Origin: Cupriavidus pauculus
Lineage (GTDB): Bacteria > Pseudomonadota > Gammaproteobacteria > Burkholderiales > Burkholderiaceae
Assembly (NCBI RefSeq): GCF_002858765.1
Contig: NZ_PJRP01000005.1
Coordinates: 128,087-192,086, forward strand
Reading direction: 5' to 3'
Length of the DNA stretch: 64,000 bases
The first letter of the stretch is position 1, and the number at the start of each line of letters is the position of its first letter. Shown one piece after another: positions 9,725 through 18,780 of the stretch. The notes below the pieces were generated by a model. That model was not told the DNA's origin and did not search any database. It saw only the letters and a list, made by a program, of their open reading frames with translations. A program made the translations under genes and the position numbers.

Positions 9725-10696
9725 ATGAAAACCACCTTCCTGGATTTCGAGCAGCCAATTGCCGAGCTCGAGGCAAAGATCGAAGAACTGCGTTTTGTGC
9801 AGGACGATTCGGCTGTCGATATTTCCGAAGAGATTTCGCGGCTGGCCGGCAAGAGCCAGCAGCTGACCAAGGATATCTATGCCAACCTGACCCCGTGGCA
9901 GGTTGCGCAGATTGCGCGTCACCCCCAGCGTCCGTACACGCTGGATTACGTGCGCGAGATCTTTACCGACTTCCATGAACTGCACGGCGACCGTGCGTTT
10001 GCCGACGATCTGTCGATCGTGGGTGGTCTGGCGCGCTTCAATGGCCAGGCCTGCATGATCATCGGTCACCAGAAGGGCCGCGACACGAAGGAACGCGCGC
10101 TGCGCAACTTCGGCATGTCGAAGCCCGAGGGCTACCGCAAGGCCAAGCGCCTGATGGAACTGGCCGACAAGTTCGGTCTGCCGATCTTCACGTTCGTCGA
10201 CACGCCGGGTGCGTTCCCGGGGATCGATGCCGAGGAGCGTGGCCAGTCGGAAGCCATCGGTCATAACCTATATGTGATGGCTGGCCTGAAGGTGCCCCTG
10301 ATCGCCACGATCATCGGCGAAGGCGGTTCGGGCGGCGCACTGGCGATTGCCGTGGGCGATGTCGTGCAGATGCTGCAGTTCGCCACGTACGCGGTGATCT
10401 CGCCGGAAGGCTGTGCGTCGATCCTGTGGAAGACCGCCGAGAAGGCGCCGGAAGCCGCCGAGGCCCTGGGCCTGACCGCGCATCGCCTGAAGGCGCTGGG
10501 CCTGATCGACAAGATCATCAACGAGCCGCTGGGCGGCGCCCATCGCGATCCGAAGGGCATGGCCACGATGCTCAAGCGCACGCTGGCCGAATCGCTGCGC
10601 CAGTTCCAGGGCATGAGCGTCAAGGAACTGCAGGCCCGTCGCCACGAGCGCCTGATGGCCTATGGCAAATTCAAGGAAACCGGCGCCCAGGAGTAA
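9725..10696 (+). CDS. accA: Acetyl-CoA carboxylase carboxyltransferase subunit alpha
   Basis: Alpha subunit of the carboxyltransferase that moves CO2 from biotin to acetyl-CoA to give malonyl-CoA, the first step of fatty acid synthesis; works with AccD. 323 residues, normal. Family landmarks: N-terminal [25 protein letters not shown] coiled segment, [22 protein letters not shown], then the oxyanion loops [20 protein letters not shown] and [15 protein letters not shown], and [18 protein letters not shown] that could be a -10 element lies at 9689-9694. The stop is followed within 2 bases by the tilS start. Confidence 0.97.
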   Translation: MKTTFLDFEQPIAELEAKIEELRFVQDDSAVDISEEISRLAGKSQQLTKDIYANLTPWQVAQIARHPQRPYTLDYVREIFTDFHELHGDRAFADDLSIVGGLARFNGQACMIIGHQKGRDTKERALRNFGMSKPEGYRKAKRLMELADKFGLPIFTFVDTPGAFPGIDAEERGQSEAIGHNLYVMAGLKVPLIATIIGEGGSGGALAIAVGDVVQMLQFATYAVISPEGCASILWKTAEKAPEAAEALGLTAHRLKALGLIDKIINEPLGGAHRDPKGMATMLKRTLAESLRQFQGMSVKELQARRHERLMAYGKFKETGAQE

Positions 10697-10697
10697 T

Positions 10698-12137
10698 GTG
10701 AGCGCTGAAGACTCGACGCACCTTACCGCGCGTCTGACCGACAAGGTCGCACAGGCTGTCCAGGCCAGTGCGGCCTTTGTTGTTTCTGAGGACGGCCGGC
10801 CCTTCACCGTTGCCGTGGCGCTGTCCGGTGGCCGCGATTCGGTGGCGCTGCTGCACGCGACACGCGATGCGCTGGCCGCGGCATGGCCGCTGGCGCGCGT
10901 GGTGGCGCTGCACGTGCATCACGGCCTGCAGGCGCAGGCCGACGACTGGGATCGCTTCTGCGCCGTGCTTTGTACCGACCTGCGGGTGCCGCTGGCGAGC
11001 ACGCGCGTGACGGTGCAGGCCACGACGGGCGAGGGCATCGAAGCTGCGGCACGGCGTGCCCGGCATGCGGCGCTGGGACGCATGTGCCGCGAGCAGGGCG
11101 CCCGGCTGCTGCTGTTTGCCCATCATCGCGACGATCAGGTTGAAACCGTGCTGCTGCGGCTGTTTCGTGGCACTGGCGTGGCGGGCATGGCCGGCATGCC
11201 CGCCAGCCGGCCGCTCGATGCCTTGGGAGATGCCAACGGCGAGGTCCGGCTGCTGCGACCGTGGCTGGACGTGCCGCGCGCCGACATCGATGCCTACTGC
11301 GCGGCACACAGCCTGCGCTGGATCGACGATCCCTCGAACACCGACACGCGCTTTGCGCGCAATGCCTTGCGCGCCCAGTTGCCGGCGCTGCTGCAGGCGT
11401 TTCCTGCCCTCTACGACAACGTTACCCAGGCGGCCACGCACTTTGCGCAGGCCGCCGGCATGCTGGACGCACTGGCCGCGCAATCGCTGGCCACGCTGGT
11501 CTGCAGCGGCCGCGATGCCGATACCCTTTCCGAACTGGACCTCGCTGGCCTGCGCGCGTTGCCTCCAGAGCATGCCGATGCGGTGCTGCGGCACTGGCTG
11601 CGCGATCTCGGCGCCCAGCCGCCATCGACGGCCCGGCTGGCTGCGATGCGTAGCCAGCTGATCGCCCATACAGGCGGCGAGCCGGCCATTGCGCATGATG
11701 GGCTGGTGCTGCGCCGCTTTCGAGACCGCGTACTGGCCTGCCACGCCGTGCCGGCCGGGGTGCCGGCGCCGTTCGCCTTCGCGTGGCGTGGTGAGGCGCG
11801 CTTCGTGGTGCCGGCCTGGCGAGGCGAACTGCGCTTCGACCGGGATGACACCTTTGGCGTGCCTGAGGCCGTCCTGCGGGCGCCGCTGCACCTGGCGGCG
11901 CGGGCAGGGGGCGAGCGCATCGTGTTGCGTCCGGGCGGGCCGGCTCGCGCGCTGAAGCAGGCTTACCAGGAGGCGGACATCCCCGCCTGGCGGCGCGCCC
12001 ATCTGCCGCTACTGTGGAGCGGCGACACGCTCGTGCTGGCCGCGGGGGTGGGCATGCACCGCCGCTGGCCGGCCGCTGCGCCGCACGCGCCCCGCTGGCG
12101 GGTGGAGTGGGTAGGGCAGCCCGAGCGGCACGGATAG
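10698..12137 (+). CDS. tilS: tRNA(Ile)-lysidine synthase TilS
   Basis: ATP-dependent enzyme that converts C34 of the CAU anticodon of tRNA-Ile2 to lysidine, switching decoding from AUG to AUA. 479 residues. The N-terminal N-type ATP pyrophosphatase carries the P-loop VALSGGRDSVALLHA, then HVHHGLQAQADDWDRFC, ARRARHAALGRMC and FAHHRDDQVETVLLRL. The C-terminal TilS domains follow, with LKQAYQEADIPAWRR near the end. The start is GTG at 10698 with CAGGAG at 10688-10693; it nearly overlaps the accA stop, so the two genes form an operon. Confidence 0.95.
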   Translation: MSAEDSTHLTARLTDKVAQAVQASAAFVVSEDGRPFTVAVALSGGRDSVALLHATRDALAAAWPLARVVALHVHHGLQAQADDWDRFCAVLCTDLRVPLASTRVTVQATTGEGIEAAARRARHAALGRMCREQGARLLLFAHHRDDQVETVLLRLFRGTGVAGMAGMPASRPLDALGDANGEVRLLRPWLDVPRADIDAYCAAHSLRWIDDPSNTDTRFARNALRAQLPALLQAFPALYDNVTQAATHFAQAAGMLDALAAQSLATLVCSGRDADTLSELDLAGLRALPPEHADAVLRHWLRDLGAQPPSTARLAAMRSQLIAHTGGEPAIAHDGLVLRRFRDRVLACHAVPAGVPAPFAFAWRGEARFVVPAWRGELRFDRDDTFGVPEAVLRAPLHLAARAGGERIVLRPGGPARALKQAYQEADIPAWRRAHLPLLWSGDTLVLAAGVGMHRRWPAAAPHAPRWRVEWVGQPERHG

Positions 12138-12177
12138 CGCGGCCTCTCGCTTATAAGTGGGGACAGATCGAATTTTC

Positions 12178-12198
12178 TATGTGAATATTATTCACATA
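12178..12198. promoter_or_regulatory. Perfect palindrome in the lysC leader region
   Basis: Arms TATGTGAAT and ATTCACATA around ATT, in an A/T-rich stretch 41 bp after the tilS stop and 116 bp before lysC. No T-run follows, so it looks more like an operator than a terminator. No regulator can be named. Confidence 0.45.
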
Positions 12199-12313
12199 AA
12201 AATCGCGTCAAATGTGCGACGTTTTTGCGGGATTTTCGCCCTTCGGCCTTTACGGGTAGCCACTCTTGGTGTAATTTCATCGGCTTTGCACAATCGCTGG
12301 CATCGACAAGAAG

Positions 12314-13564
12314 ATGGCTCTCATCGTTCACAAATACGGCGGCACTTCGATGGGTTCCACGGAACGCATCAAGAATGTCGCCAAGCGCGTGGCCAAGTGG
12401 CACCGCGCTGGTCACCGCGTTGTCGTGGTGCCTTCGGCCATGTCGGGCGAAACCAATCGCCTGCTGGGCCTTGCCAAGGAAATCTCCGCGCAGCCTGACC
12501 CGCGTGAACTGGACATGCTGGCCTCCACGGGCGAGCAGGCCAGTGTGGCGCTGCTGGCCATCGCGATGCACGGCGAAGGCATCGACGCGGTCAGCTATAC
12601 CGGCTGGCAAGTGCCGGTGAAGACCGACTCGGCCTTCACCAAGGCCCGTATCGAGTCGATCGACGACGAGCGCATCCTGGGCGACCTGGATGCCGGCAAG
12701 GTGGTGGTGGTCACTGGCTTCCAGGGCATCGACACCGAAGGCAACATCACGACGCTGGGTCGCGGTGGTTCGGACACCTCGGCCGTGGCCATCGCCGCCG
12801 CCATCGAGGCGGACGAGTGCCTGATCTATACCGACGTGGATGGCGTGTACACGACCGATCCGCGCGTGGTCGAGGACGCCCGCCGGCTGGACCAGATCAC
12901 CTTCGAGGAAATGCTGGAAATGGCCAGCCTGGGCTCGAAGGTGCTGCAGATCCGCTCGGTGGAATTCGCCGGCAAGTACCGCGTGAAGACCCGCGTGCTG
13001 TCGTCGCTGACCGACCCCCTGATGCCGCTCGAACAGGAAATGCATTCGGGCACGCTGATTACTTTTGAGGAAGAGTCTGAAATGGAAGCAGCCGTCATCT
13101 CCGGCATCGCCTTTGCCCGTGACGAGGCCAAGATCACCGTGCTGGGCGTGCCGGACAAGCCGGGCATCGCCTACCAGATCCTGGGCCCGATCGCCGACGC
13201 CAACATCGACGTCGACATGATCATCCAGAACCAGTCGGTGGACGGCAAGACCGACTTCACGTTCACCGTGCCGCGCGGCGACTACCAGCGCGCGCTGACC
13301 ATCCTGAACGACAGCGTGAAGGCCCATATCGGTGCCGCCAGCGTGTCGGGCGACCCGAAGGTGTCGAAGGTGTCGGTGGTGGGCGTGGGCATGCGCTCGC
13401 ACGTGGGCATCGCCAGCAAGATGTTCCGCACGCTGTCGGAAGAGGGTATCAACATCCAGATGATCTCCACCTCGGAAATCAAGATCTCGGTGCTGATCGA
13501 CGAGAAGTACATGGAGCTCGCCGTACGCGCGCTGCACAAGGTGTTCGAGCTGGATCAGGCGTGA
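12314..13564 (+). CDS. lysC: Aspartate kinase
   Basis: Phosphorylates L-aspartate, the entry to lysine, threonine and methionine synthesis. 416 residues. Kinase motif MALIVHKYGGTSMGSTERI at the N-terminus, then GFQGIDTEGNITTLGRGGSDTSAVA and YTDVDGVYTTDPRVV. Two ACT domains follow at about residues 265-410, with KITVLGVPDKPGIAYQI and VSVVGVGMRSHVGIASKMF; these are the usual feedback-inhibition domains. The beta-subunit start within the gene (MEAAV, 13082) is possible but no clear ribosome site decides it. Monocistronic, followed by a tRNA gene. Confidence 0.96.
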   Translation: MALIVHKYGGTSMGSTERIKNVAKRVAKWHRAGHRVVVVPSAMSGETNRLLGLAKEISAQPDPRELDMLASTGEQASVALLAIAMHGEGIDAVSYTGWQVPVKTDSAFTKARIESIDDERILGDLDAGKVVVVTGFQGIDTEGNITTLGRGGSDTSAVAIAAAIEADECLIYTDVDGVYTTDPRVVEDARRLDQITFEEMLEMASLGSKVLQIRSVEFAGKYRVKTRVLSSLTDPLMPLEQEMHSGTLITFEEESEMEAAVISGIAFARDEAKITVLGVPDKPGIAYQILGPIADANIDVDMIIQNQSVDGKTDFTFTVPRGDYQRALTILNDSVKAHIGAASVSGDPKVSKVSVVGVGMRSHVGIASKMFRTLSEEGINIQMISTSEIKISVLIDEKYMELAVRALHKVFELDQA

Positions 13565-13630
13565 TCCGCTTCTGAAAATTCTGGCGCGGTGGGATTGCCG
13601 TGATTTTTGTCACAGGTCATCGAAAATTCA

Positions 13631-13659
13631 TTGACCAGTTGAGACTGTCTCGCTAGAAT
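13631..13659 (+). promoter_or_regulatory. Sigma-70 promoter of the tRNA-Ser gene
   Basis: TTGACC at 13631-13636, a 17-bp spacer, and TAGAAT at 13654-13659; start of transcription is expected near 13666, about 35 bases before the mature tRNA. Confidence 0.75.
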
Positions 13660-13701
13660 ACGCGCTCTGTTGTGCAGCCTCCCTTGCACAACAAAAGTTT
13701 G

Positions 13702-13795
13702 GGAGACGTGGCCGAGAGGTCGAAGGCACTCCCCTGCTAAGGGAGCATCTGGGCCAAAACCTGGATCGAGGGTTCGAATCCCTCCGTCTCCGCCA
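13702..13795 (+). tRNA. tRNA-Ser (anticodon GCU)
   Basis: 94 nt including an encoded CCA. Acceptor arms GGAGACG (13702-13708) and CGTCTCC (13785-13791) pair fully, followed by the discriminator G and CCA. The anticodon stem CTCCC/GGGAG encloses CTGCTAA, giving anticodon GCT at 13736-13738 for AGC/AGU codons. The long variable arm and GGTTCGAATC T-arm are typical of class II serine tRNAs. Confidence 0.97.
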
Positions 13796-13807
13796 GTAAT
13801 GGCGGCG

Positions 13808-13846
13808 AACCCCGGAAGATCGCGGTCTTCCGGGGTTTTGTTTTTT
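13808..13846 (+). terminator. Intrinsic terminator after tRNA-Ser
   Basis: A 12-bp perfect stem (AACCCCGGAAGA with TCTTCCGGGGTT) around TCGCGG, followed by TTTGTTTTTTT. It lies 12 bp past the tRNA end. Confidence 0.9.
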
Positions 13847-14412
13847 TGGGGCAGCGTTCAGGCGGTACACGATGCTGCGCAGGTATTTCTCCAGTACCTG
13901 CGAGAACCCGATTGGCGACCGACATCCCGCTTCGCGCCAGTATTTAAAAACTCCATCGCAAAATCCCTCTGGAAGTCATCGAGCAACGCAGCCGCAAGCG
14001 CGCGAGCTTGTCCGCAGCTTGGGCTTGAAGAGCCGGGCTGGAGTTTGTGGCATGGACCTGCGCAACTGGCGCAGCGGACGTTGCCGGGGCATCGCGCTGA
14101 CTAGATGAAGAGGATGGGGCGCGTACTGCCGCCTGCTTCGTCGCTACGGTGGATGCACAGGGACCGTAGGCTCCCTGGCTGGCACGGACGTTGTTGGCAC
14201 GTTCGGAGCGGTCTTATCCTGTATTAGGGTTTTCACCTACAATTTGCACCGCCTGCGTTACAATCCCGCGCTTTCTCGTATCGCCCGGCTTGTGGAATCG
14301 CTTGCGACCCGCCGTGCATAGACAAGACAGCGCCCCCCCAGTCTGAATCAACGTCGGCAAGGCCCGGCTTGGTCAGTCTGTCGACGCTGCACGCAAACTT
14401 GAAGTGACACCC
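13847..14412. other. Gene-poor region between tRNA-Ser and mqo
   Basis: About 565 bases with no supportable gene. Short open frames exist on both strands but show no known motif. No integrase, direct copy of the tRNA 3' end, or insertion sequence was recognised. Confidence 0.45.
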
Positions 14413-16128
14413 ATGACTCAAACGGACAACAAGACCGCAGCAGGCCGCGGCCGCAAGCCTTTCACCCGTCGTAAATTCCTTGCAACCGCTGTCGGCGCCG
14501 CAGCCGTATGGGGCGGATATTCGTACTTTTTCGGCAGTCAGTATCGTGCCGCGAAGGCGGACCGCAAGGTCGATGTGCTGCTGATTGGCGGCGGCATCAT
14601 GAGCGCAACGCTGGGCGTCTACCTCAAAGAGTTGGAACCGAACTGGACGTGCGAGGTTTTCGAGCGCCTGGACAAGGTCGCGGAGGAAAGCTCGAACGGC
14701 TGGAACAACGCCGGCACCGGACACTCGGCGCTGTGCGAGCTGAACTACACGCCGATGGACGACAAGGGCAACGTCCATATCGCCCAGGCCATCAATATCA
14801 ACGAGAACTTCCAGATCTCCCGCCAATTCTGGGCGCATCAGGTGCGCAAGGGCGTTCTGGGCAATCCGCGTGAGTTCATCAACTCGACACCGCACATGAA
14901 TCTTGTCTTCGGGCAGGAGAATCGGGCGTTCATTCGCAAGCGCGTCGAGGCGCTGAAGGCTTCGCCCCTGTTCGCTGGCATGGAAATGACGACCGACCCG
15001 GCGAAGATTGCCGAGTGGATCCCGATCATGATGGAGGGTCGCAAGCCTGACGAGGTGGTCACCGCCACGCGTTCGCCGCTGGGTACGGATGTGAATCTGG
15101 GCGAAATCACGCGTCAGTTCTACAAGCACCTGTCCGGCAATTCGGGGGTGAAGGTCACTACCGGGTATGAAGTGCGTTCGATCACGCGCAACGAGGATGG
15201 CACCTGGCGCGTGTCCGCGTTCGACACGCAGGACGGCACCCAGATCCAGACGGTAGACGCGCGCAACGTGTTCATTGGCGCCGGTGGTGCTGCATTGCCG
15301 CTGCTGCAACTGTCAGGCATTCCCGAGGCGAAGCAGTACGGTGGCTTCCCCGTTGGCGGCGAATTCCTGGTCACCGAGAAGCCTGAGATTGCCTCGCGCC
15401 ATTTGGCAAAGGTCTACGGCCTCGCGGATACCGGCTCGCCCCCGATGTCGGTCCCTCACCTGGATACCCGCGTGCTCGATGGCAAGCGGGTGATTCTGTT
15501 CGGGCCGTTCGCCACGTGGTCCAGCAAGTTCCTCAAGAACGGCTCGTACTTCGACCTGGTCAAGGCAACGACGCCGTCGAACGTCATTCCTCAGTTGCAG
15601 GTCGGCGGTCACGAATTCGCGCTCGTGAAGTATCTGGCGCAGCAATTGGCGCTCTCCCGCGAAGAGAAGATGGCCGCGCTGCGCCACTACATGCCCGATG
15701 CGAAGGACGAGGACTGGCGTCTGTGGGAGGCGGGCCAGCGCGTGCAGATCATCAAGAACGACCCGGAGAAGGGTGGGGTGCTGAAGCTGGGGACGGAGGT
15801 CGTGGTGTCTGGCGACCGTTCGGTATCGGCACTGTTGGGCGCCTCGCCGGGAGGCTCGACGTCGCCGGCGATCATGCTGTCGCTGCTTGAGCGCGTGTTC
15901 CCCGAGCAGATGAAGACGCCGGCCTGGCAGCAGAAGATTCGCGAGATCGTGCCCAGCTACGGAAAGAAGCTCAACGAGAATCCGCAGCTTCTGGCAAAGG
16001 AATGGGCAACCACGGCCGAAACGCTGCAACTGGCGATCGCGCCGCCAAGCCTCGATGGCGTCGTGCCGGCCACCGGCCCGATGACGAATCCGGGTGTAGT
16101 GAAGAAGGTGCCGGATATGGCCTTGTAA
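14413..16128 (+). CDS. mqo: Malate:quinone oxidoreductase with a twin-arginine N-terminus
   Basis: FAD enzyme that oxidises malate to oxaloacetate and reduces quinone at the membrane, bypassing NAD malate dehydrogenase. 571 residues; Mqo is usually about 490-540. FAD-binding motif VDVLLIGGGIMSATLGVYL lies at about residues 50-70, then EESSNGWNNAGTGHSALCELNYTP and the C-terminal ASPGGSTSPAIML, all family hallmarks. Ahead of it is a 45-residue extension with PFTRRKFLATAVGAAAVWGG, which reads as a Tat signal or anchor (two Arg, then hydrophobic). That is unusual for Mqo, which normally has no signal. ATG at 14413 is chosen; an in-frame GTG at 14404 is the alternative. It appears to be monocistronic. 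Confidence 0.93.
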   Translation: MTQTDNKTAAGRGRKPFTRRKFLATAVGAAAVWGGYSYFFGSQYRAAKADRKVDVLLIGGGIMSATLGVYLKELEPNWTCEVFERLDKVAEESSNGWNNAGTGHSALCELNYTPMDDKGNVHIAQAININENFQISRQFWAHQVRKGVLGNPREFINSTPHMNLVFGQENRAFIRKRVEALKASPLFAGMEMTTDPAKIAEWIPIMMEGRKPDEVVTATRSPLGTDVNLGEITRQFYKHLSGNSGVKVTTGYEVRSITRNEDGTWRVSAFDTQDGTQIQTVDARNVFIGAGGAALPLLQLSGIPEAKQYGGFPVGGEFLVTEKPEIASRHLAKVYGLADTGSPPMSVPHLDTRVLDGKRVILFGPFATWSSKFLKNGSYFDLVKATTPSNVIPQLQVGGHEFALVKYLAQQLALSREEKMAALRHYMPDAKDEDWRLWEAGQRVQIIKNDPEKGGVLKLGTEVVVSGDRSVSALLGASPGGSTSPAIMLSLLERVFPEQMKTPAWQQKIREIVPSYGKKLNENPQLLAKEWATTAETLQLAIAPPSLDGVVPATGPMTNPGVVKKVPDMAL

Positions 16129-16220
16129 GGCCTGCGTTGCGCGTTGGGAGGGCACGTCATCGCAAGCAACCCGTACAGGGCTTTCGGCGTGCGACGCGAT
16201 GCGTGACCTACCGAGCCGCG

Positions 16221-16664
16221 TTACTTGACAATCGTCACGCCGCATTCCTGCGCGACCCCTAGCAAGGTCTGCAGGTCTGCGGTGCCAGGGGGGACTGCCT
16301 CGTCGATCTGCGCAAACAGGCGTGACGCGTTTCCACCTTGGCTGGTCACGGAGATCATTTCGCCGCCGCCTGAGCCGAACCGGAAGTAGTGAATGGTCTG
16401 GGCCGGGACATGGACAAACGTCCCAGCGCTGGCGGTCAGCACCTGTTCGCCGTATCCAATCTCTATCACCCCTTTGGTGACGTAGAACGATTCATCCCAA
16501 TCGTGGCAGTGCGGCGGCGGCCCGCTGCCTTCCTGACCTTGCTGCAGGAAGACTTCGTAACCCTGCGTGGCGGCACTGGACGCCAGGACCGTAATTTTCT
16601 CGCCCACGACATCGAAGGCGCGTGGATACCCGGCAGGGGTGACCGCAAATGGCTCTGGCTTCAT
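16221..16664 (-). CDS. Cupin-domain protein
   Basis: 147 residues forming a single small beta-barrel cupin. Motif 1 is seen as PPPHCHDWDESFYVTKGVIEIG (two His and a Glu, the metal ligands) and motif 2 as AGTFVHVPAQTIHYFRFG with the third His. Cupins of this size include dioxygenases, isomerases and sensors, so the substrate is unknown. It converges with mqo and faces the YCII gene on the same strand across about 230 bp. No signal peptide. Confidence 0.8.
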   Translation of the reverse strand: MKPEPFAVTPAGYPRAFDVVGEKITVLASSAATQGYEVFLQQGQEGSGPPPHCHDWDESFYVTKGVIEIGYGEQVLTASAGTFVHVPAQTIHYFRFGSGGGEMISVTSQGGNASRLFAQIDEAVPPGTADLQTLLGVAQECGVTIVK

Positions 16665-16893
16665 ACTCGGCTCCAGTCAGGTTTCAATGCCCCGGTCAGT
16701 GCGAGTGCGCTTGGGAACCTGTGCCAGGTGATGCAAGCAGGCATCCTGCTATTGCGGCGGACACAAGGTCGCTACCGATCCATCCCGGTCTTCCTGAGGA
16801 TGCTGGTGCGCACGGTCAATGGTCTAGGCTGAGTGTAGGCGACGCTCATGCCCATGGACAGGAGCGAACGCCGCTCGCGCCCGCACTGGTCCG

Positions 16894-17235
16894 TCAGCTC
16901 TCCGGGTCATATCCGAATTCGCGGAGTTCCTGCGAGCACCGGCAAGCCTTGGCAATTTTTGCGGCCCACAGGATGGCGGCTTCGCGCGACGGCAGTTCCA
17001 GGACACAGAAGCCGCCGTCGAACGCCTTCGTCTGGGGATAGGTTTCGCTTGTGACCGCGCCGTCTGATGCGACCATGAGCGGCGCGGCATCTTCGCGGAT
17101 ACCACCACCGAACACGTACACGCCTGCCGCCTTTGCCTCGCGTATGACCTCGCGCGCAGCTTCCCCGACGGCGGCAAAGTCATCGGCGGGGACATCCATC
17201 GCCGCTGCAGGAAATGAAACAAGGAACTTCGTCAT
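16894..17235 (-). CDS. YCII-related (DGPF) domain protein
   Basis: 113-residue small alpha/beta protein of the YCII superfamily, related to the domains that often accompany ECF sigma factors. Recognised from the pattern MTKFLVSFPAAAMD, EAKAAGVYVFGGGI and KAFDGGFCVLELPSREAAILWAAKIAKACRC. No ECF sigma factor gene is present nearby. The biochemical role of the family is not settled. It lies head to tail with the MFS gene downstream of it, which ends 92 bp before it on the same strand. Confidence 0.75.
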   Translation of the reverse strand: MTKFLVSFPAAAMDVPADDFAAVGEAAREVIREAKAAGVYVFGGGIREDAAPLMVASDGAVTSETYPQTKAFDGGFCVLELPSREAAILWAAKIAKACRCSQELREFGYDPES

Positions 17236-17327
17236 CGTTCGGTCCTTGGGTTGAGGTCGGTGCTGTTTGAGAAGCCTGACCTGTCTTCGGGTGAAAGATA
17301 ACGCCCGGGCGTACCTGCCATGTCACG

Positions 17328-18542
17328 TCAAGTCGACTTCAGCACGCCACGGGGCGCACTTGCCCAGTGCAGGACGGACGCGGCGACGCCGAGGGCGATA
17401 CCAAAGACGACGATGCCGGTCCAGCCAAAGCGCGTCATGAGCCAACCGCTGATCATCACGCCGACGGCACCGCCAAGGAAGGTCGCCGTCATGTACAGGC
17501 TATTGATCCGGCCCTGCGCTTTAGGGTCCACGGCGAAGGCGCGTGTCTGGTTGGACACGAGCCCTGCCTGTACGCCAATATCGAGCACGACGACGCCGAT
17601 CACAAGAAGTATCAGCGACGACTCCGCGCCCGCCAGCAGCAGATAGGAAAGCGTAACGAAGCCGATGCTCGCGGCGATGACGGTCCGTGGGCCCAGCCGG
17701 TCGGTAGCGCGGCCGCCCAGCGAGGCGGCAAGTGCGCCAGCAGCGCCGATGATGCCAAAGCCACCCGCCCAGGCACTGCTGAGATGCAGCGGGCCGTCGG
17801 CGAGCAGGGCAGCCAGGTTGACCCAGAAGGCGTTGAAGCAAGCCCACAACAGCGCCTGGATGATCATCGACTGGCGAATGGGAGCGTTGTCCCGAGCCAG
17901 CGGCCAGAGCGAGGCAAGCAACCGTCCATACGAAAGGTTCGTACTCGGCAAGCCGCGAGGAAGCAGCGAGGCGGCGGCGATCCAGACGGGGACCATGAAC
18001 ATCGCAGCCAGGCCGTACACGGCGCGCCAACCATAGGCAGCGCCGACCACACCGCTGATCGTCCGACCCAGCAGGATGCCAACCATGATGCCGCTCACGA
18101 CCGTCCCGACGGAGCGCCCGCGCTCGCTTGGCGACGACATGACGGCCGCAAAGGGCACCAGTTGCTGGGGCACGCAGCTCACCACGCCGAGGCCGAAGGA
18201 CGCAAGGATCAGGGGCCAGATGCTTGGCGCGAGTGCTGCGGCCAACGCGAAACAGAACGCAAGCGCGATCTGGATCAGCACGAGTTTGCGGCGGTCGAAC
18301 CGGTCACCGAGCGGTAACAGCAACGCCAGGCCGGTGGCAAAGCCGAGCAGGGCCGCGCCAGCAACGAGATCGACGGTGGTCACGTCGACCTTCATGCCGG
18401 AAGCGATCAACGGCAGGATCGGTTGGGTGCAGTAGATATTCGTAATCACCGCGCCCGCAATGATCGCCATCATGACAATCTTGGCGCGGGAGGCGACCGG
18501 CGGAGCGCTCGCGGCGGACGAGGTGTCGGGGAGCGCGCTCAT
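17328..18542 (-). CDS. MFS transporter, 12-TM
   Basis: 404-residue major facilitator with the family loop motif GDRFDRRKLVLI between helices 2 and 3 and GWRAVYGLAAMFM at the loop to the sixth helix. Helices are evident throughout, for example IVMMAIIAGAVITNIYC and LILLVIGVVVLDIGVQAG. The sequence VVLDIGVQAGLVSNQTRAF resembles the YgaY/YnfM-type exporters that move sugars or drugs outward, but the substrate cannot be told. Start MSALPDTSS has GGAG upstream on the minus strand (revcomp of 18546-18552). A 238-bp empty gap separates it from the next gene. Confidence 0.85.
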   Translation of the reverse strand: MSALPDTSSAASAPPVASRAKIVMMAIIAGAVITNIYCTQPILPLIASGMKVDVTTVDLVAGAALLGFATGLALLLPLGDRFDRRKLVLIQIALAFCFALAAALAPSIWPLILASFGLGVVSCVPQQLVPFAAVMSSPSERGRSVGTVVSGIMVGILLGRTISGVVGAAYGWRAVYGLAAMFMVPVWIAAASLLPRGLPSTNLSYGRLLASLWPLARDNAPIRQSMIIQALLWACFNAFWVNLAALLADGPLHLSSAWAGGFGIIGAAGALAASLGGRATDRLGPRTVIAASIGFVTLSYLLLAGAESSLILLVIGVVVLDIGVQAGLVSNQTRAFAVDPKAQGRINSLYMTATFLGGAVGVMISGWLMTRFGWTGIVVFGIALGVAASVLHWASAPRGVLKST

Positions 18543-18780
18543 GGCAGTCTCCTCGTCAAGGCGGCGTGGCGCACCATGCGCGCCGGCGCGTGGGCGATTG
18601 GACCGTGGTTGCAGTGTCGAAGCATGTGGTTCTCCAGGCGGCTAACGCAGACCCGCTTGTGGGTGCCGCGTTCTGTCCTGAAGGCTACGCTCGTGCACTG
18701 GCAAAGAGAATGCCGCAGTAGCGGGAATCTCTATTTCATGGTTTGAGAGGGTGACGTCGCGCGCCGTCGCCAGTGGGCTG

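Noticed and set aside
8945..10264. 439-codon open frame antisense to alkA and accA
   Set aside because: Shadow of two well-supported genes; no motif, typical antisense composition.
13737..13925. Open frame across the tRNA-Ser with the string AETEGFEPSIQVL
   Set aside because: This familiar peptide is just the antisense translation of the tRNA-Ser gene, a common false annotation.
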